From Rhodospirillaceae bacterium (GTDB taxonomy: Bacteria > Pseudomonadota > Alphaproteobacteria > Rickettsiales > UBA3002), in contig CANHAG010000093.1 in the NCBI GenBank assembly GCA_947458525.1, positions 1-5,912 on the forward strand: 5,912 nt of DNA, in the 5' to 3' direction. The notes below the pieces were generated by a model that was not told where the DNA came from, ran no database searches, and saw only the letters and a program-made list of their open reading frames with translations. Below are positions 5,209-5,912 of the stretch, in pieces; within the stretch, counting starts at the first letter, position 1; the number at the start of each line of letters is the position of its first letter. The translations under genes and the position numbers were made by a program.

Positions 5209-5912
5209 ATGGCTCAGGCTCAGGCGCATCACCCGCATTCGTTCACTTCCAGAAAACGTATCCGCAAATCATTTGCGACGATGCAATCGGCAACCACCTT
5301 GCCGAACCTGATAGAGGTGCAGAAAAACTCCTACGAGCAGTTTCTGCAGATGTTCACCCCCGTGAAAGACCGAAGAAATAACGGCCTGAACGGCGTGCTG
5401 CGCTCGGTATTTCCGATCAAGGATTTCTCGGATATCGCTACCCTCGAATATGTACGCTACGAGTTCGACAAGCCCAAGTACGACGTGGAAGAATGCCGTC
5501 AGCGCGGCATTAACTATGCCGCCCCCTTGCGCGTGACCTTGCGCCTTATTGTGTGGCTGGTGGATGAGACCACTGGCGCGCGTGAGATCAAAGACATCAA
5601 GGAACAAGACGTTTACATGGGCGATATTCCGCTCATGACCGAAAACGGTACGTTTGTAATTAACGGCACCGAGCGCGTGATTGTCTCGCAGATGCACCGC
5701 AGCCCGGGTGTGTTCTTCGATCACGACCATGGCAAGACCCATAGCTCGGGCAAGTATCTTTATTCTGCGCGGGTAATTCCATACCGCGGCTCCTGGCTTG
5801 ATTTTGAGTTTGACGCGAAAGACATCGTCCATGTGCGGATTGACCGCCGCCGCAAACTGCCAGTGACCACGATTCTGCGCGCACTCGGCATGGATAATCA
5901 GCAGATTCTGAA
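5209..5912 (+). CDS. rpoB: DNA-directed RNA polymerase beta subunit, 3'-truncated by window edge
   Basis: RpoB forms, with RpoC, the catalytic core of RNA polymerase. Only the first 234 codons of what is normally a protein of over 1,300 residues are present; the frame is open to the right edge. The start [23 protein letters not shown] is preceded by GAGGGG (5199-5204) four bases before the ATG. Conserved N-terminal beta blocks follow: [27 protein letters not shown]-type region [21 protein letters not shown], then [40 protein letters not shown] and [11 protein letters not shown]...[11 protein letters not shown]. The residue matching E. coli Val146, a minor rifampicin-resistance site, is Val159 (bases 5683-5685), i.e. 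the sensitive form. The main rifampicin cluster and the active site are outside the window. It is probably transcribed from the rplK promoter through the upstream hairpin. Confidence 0.99.
   Translation, partial: MAQAQAHHPHSFTSRKRIRKSFATMQSATTLPNLIEVQKNSYEQFLQMFTPVKDRRNNGLNGVLRSVFPIKDFSDIATLEYVRYEFDKPKYDVEECRQRGINYAAPLRVTLRLIVWLVDETTGAREIKDIKEQDVYMGDIPLMTENGTFVINGTERVIVSQMHRSPGVFFDHDHGKTHSSGKYLYSARVIPYRGSWLDFEFDAKDIVHVRIDRRRKLPVTTILRALGMDNQQIL

Overview
The window is chromosomal DNA of GC-rich base composition. All genes lie on the + strand. The protein sequences look alphaproteobacterial: a MutS with the GRGTATYDG form of the Walker B block, L10, L7/L12 and L1 of alphaproteobacterial type, and an RpoB N-terminus of the form MAQAQ...[11 protein letters not shown]. 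The order within the class cannot be fixed from this sequence. Nothing indicates a mobile element, phage, CRISPR array, tRNA or rRNA.

Layout. Positions 1-2163 hold the 3' five-sixths or so of mutS (mismatch repair ATPase). It runs off the left edge, so the mismatch-recognition domain is missing. Eighteen bases later (2182-2799) is a gene for a SOUL/heme-binding-family protein with an N-terminal hydrophobic segment and an internally duplicated AMTAPV motif. Positions 2800-2983 are a regulatory gap with a plausible sigma70-type promoter (TTGCAA-16-TATAGT) and a structured leader. That leader contains a segment resembling the ribosomal protein L1 binding site of 23S rRNA. From 2984 to the right edge is the classic L11/L10/RNA polymerase cluster: rplK, rplA, rplJ, rplL and the first 234 codons of rpoB.

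How the genes work together. L11, L1, L10 and L7/L12 are large-subunit proteins of the L1 stalk and the GTPase-associated centre. RpoB is the beta subunit of RNA polymerase. Their co-transcription balances ribosome and polymerase supply. rplK-rplA-rplJ are packed with 0 and 9 bases between them, rplL follows after 36 bases, and rpoB after 158 bases. The last gap carries a long imperfect hairpin with no U-tract, placed where other bacteria have an attenuator or RNase III processing site.

The unusual points are regulatory rather than new genes: a probable L1 autoregulatory element ahead of rplK; no secE-nusG directly upstream of rplK (mutS and the SOUL gene sit there instead); no room for a conventional L10 leader before rplJ; and the large rplL-rpoB hairpin, whose 3' arm sequence recurs at the start of rpoB. 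I see no convincing undescribed multi-gene system here.
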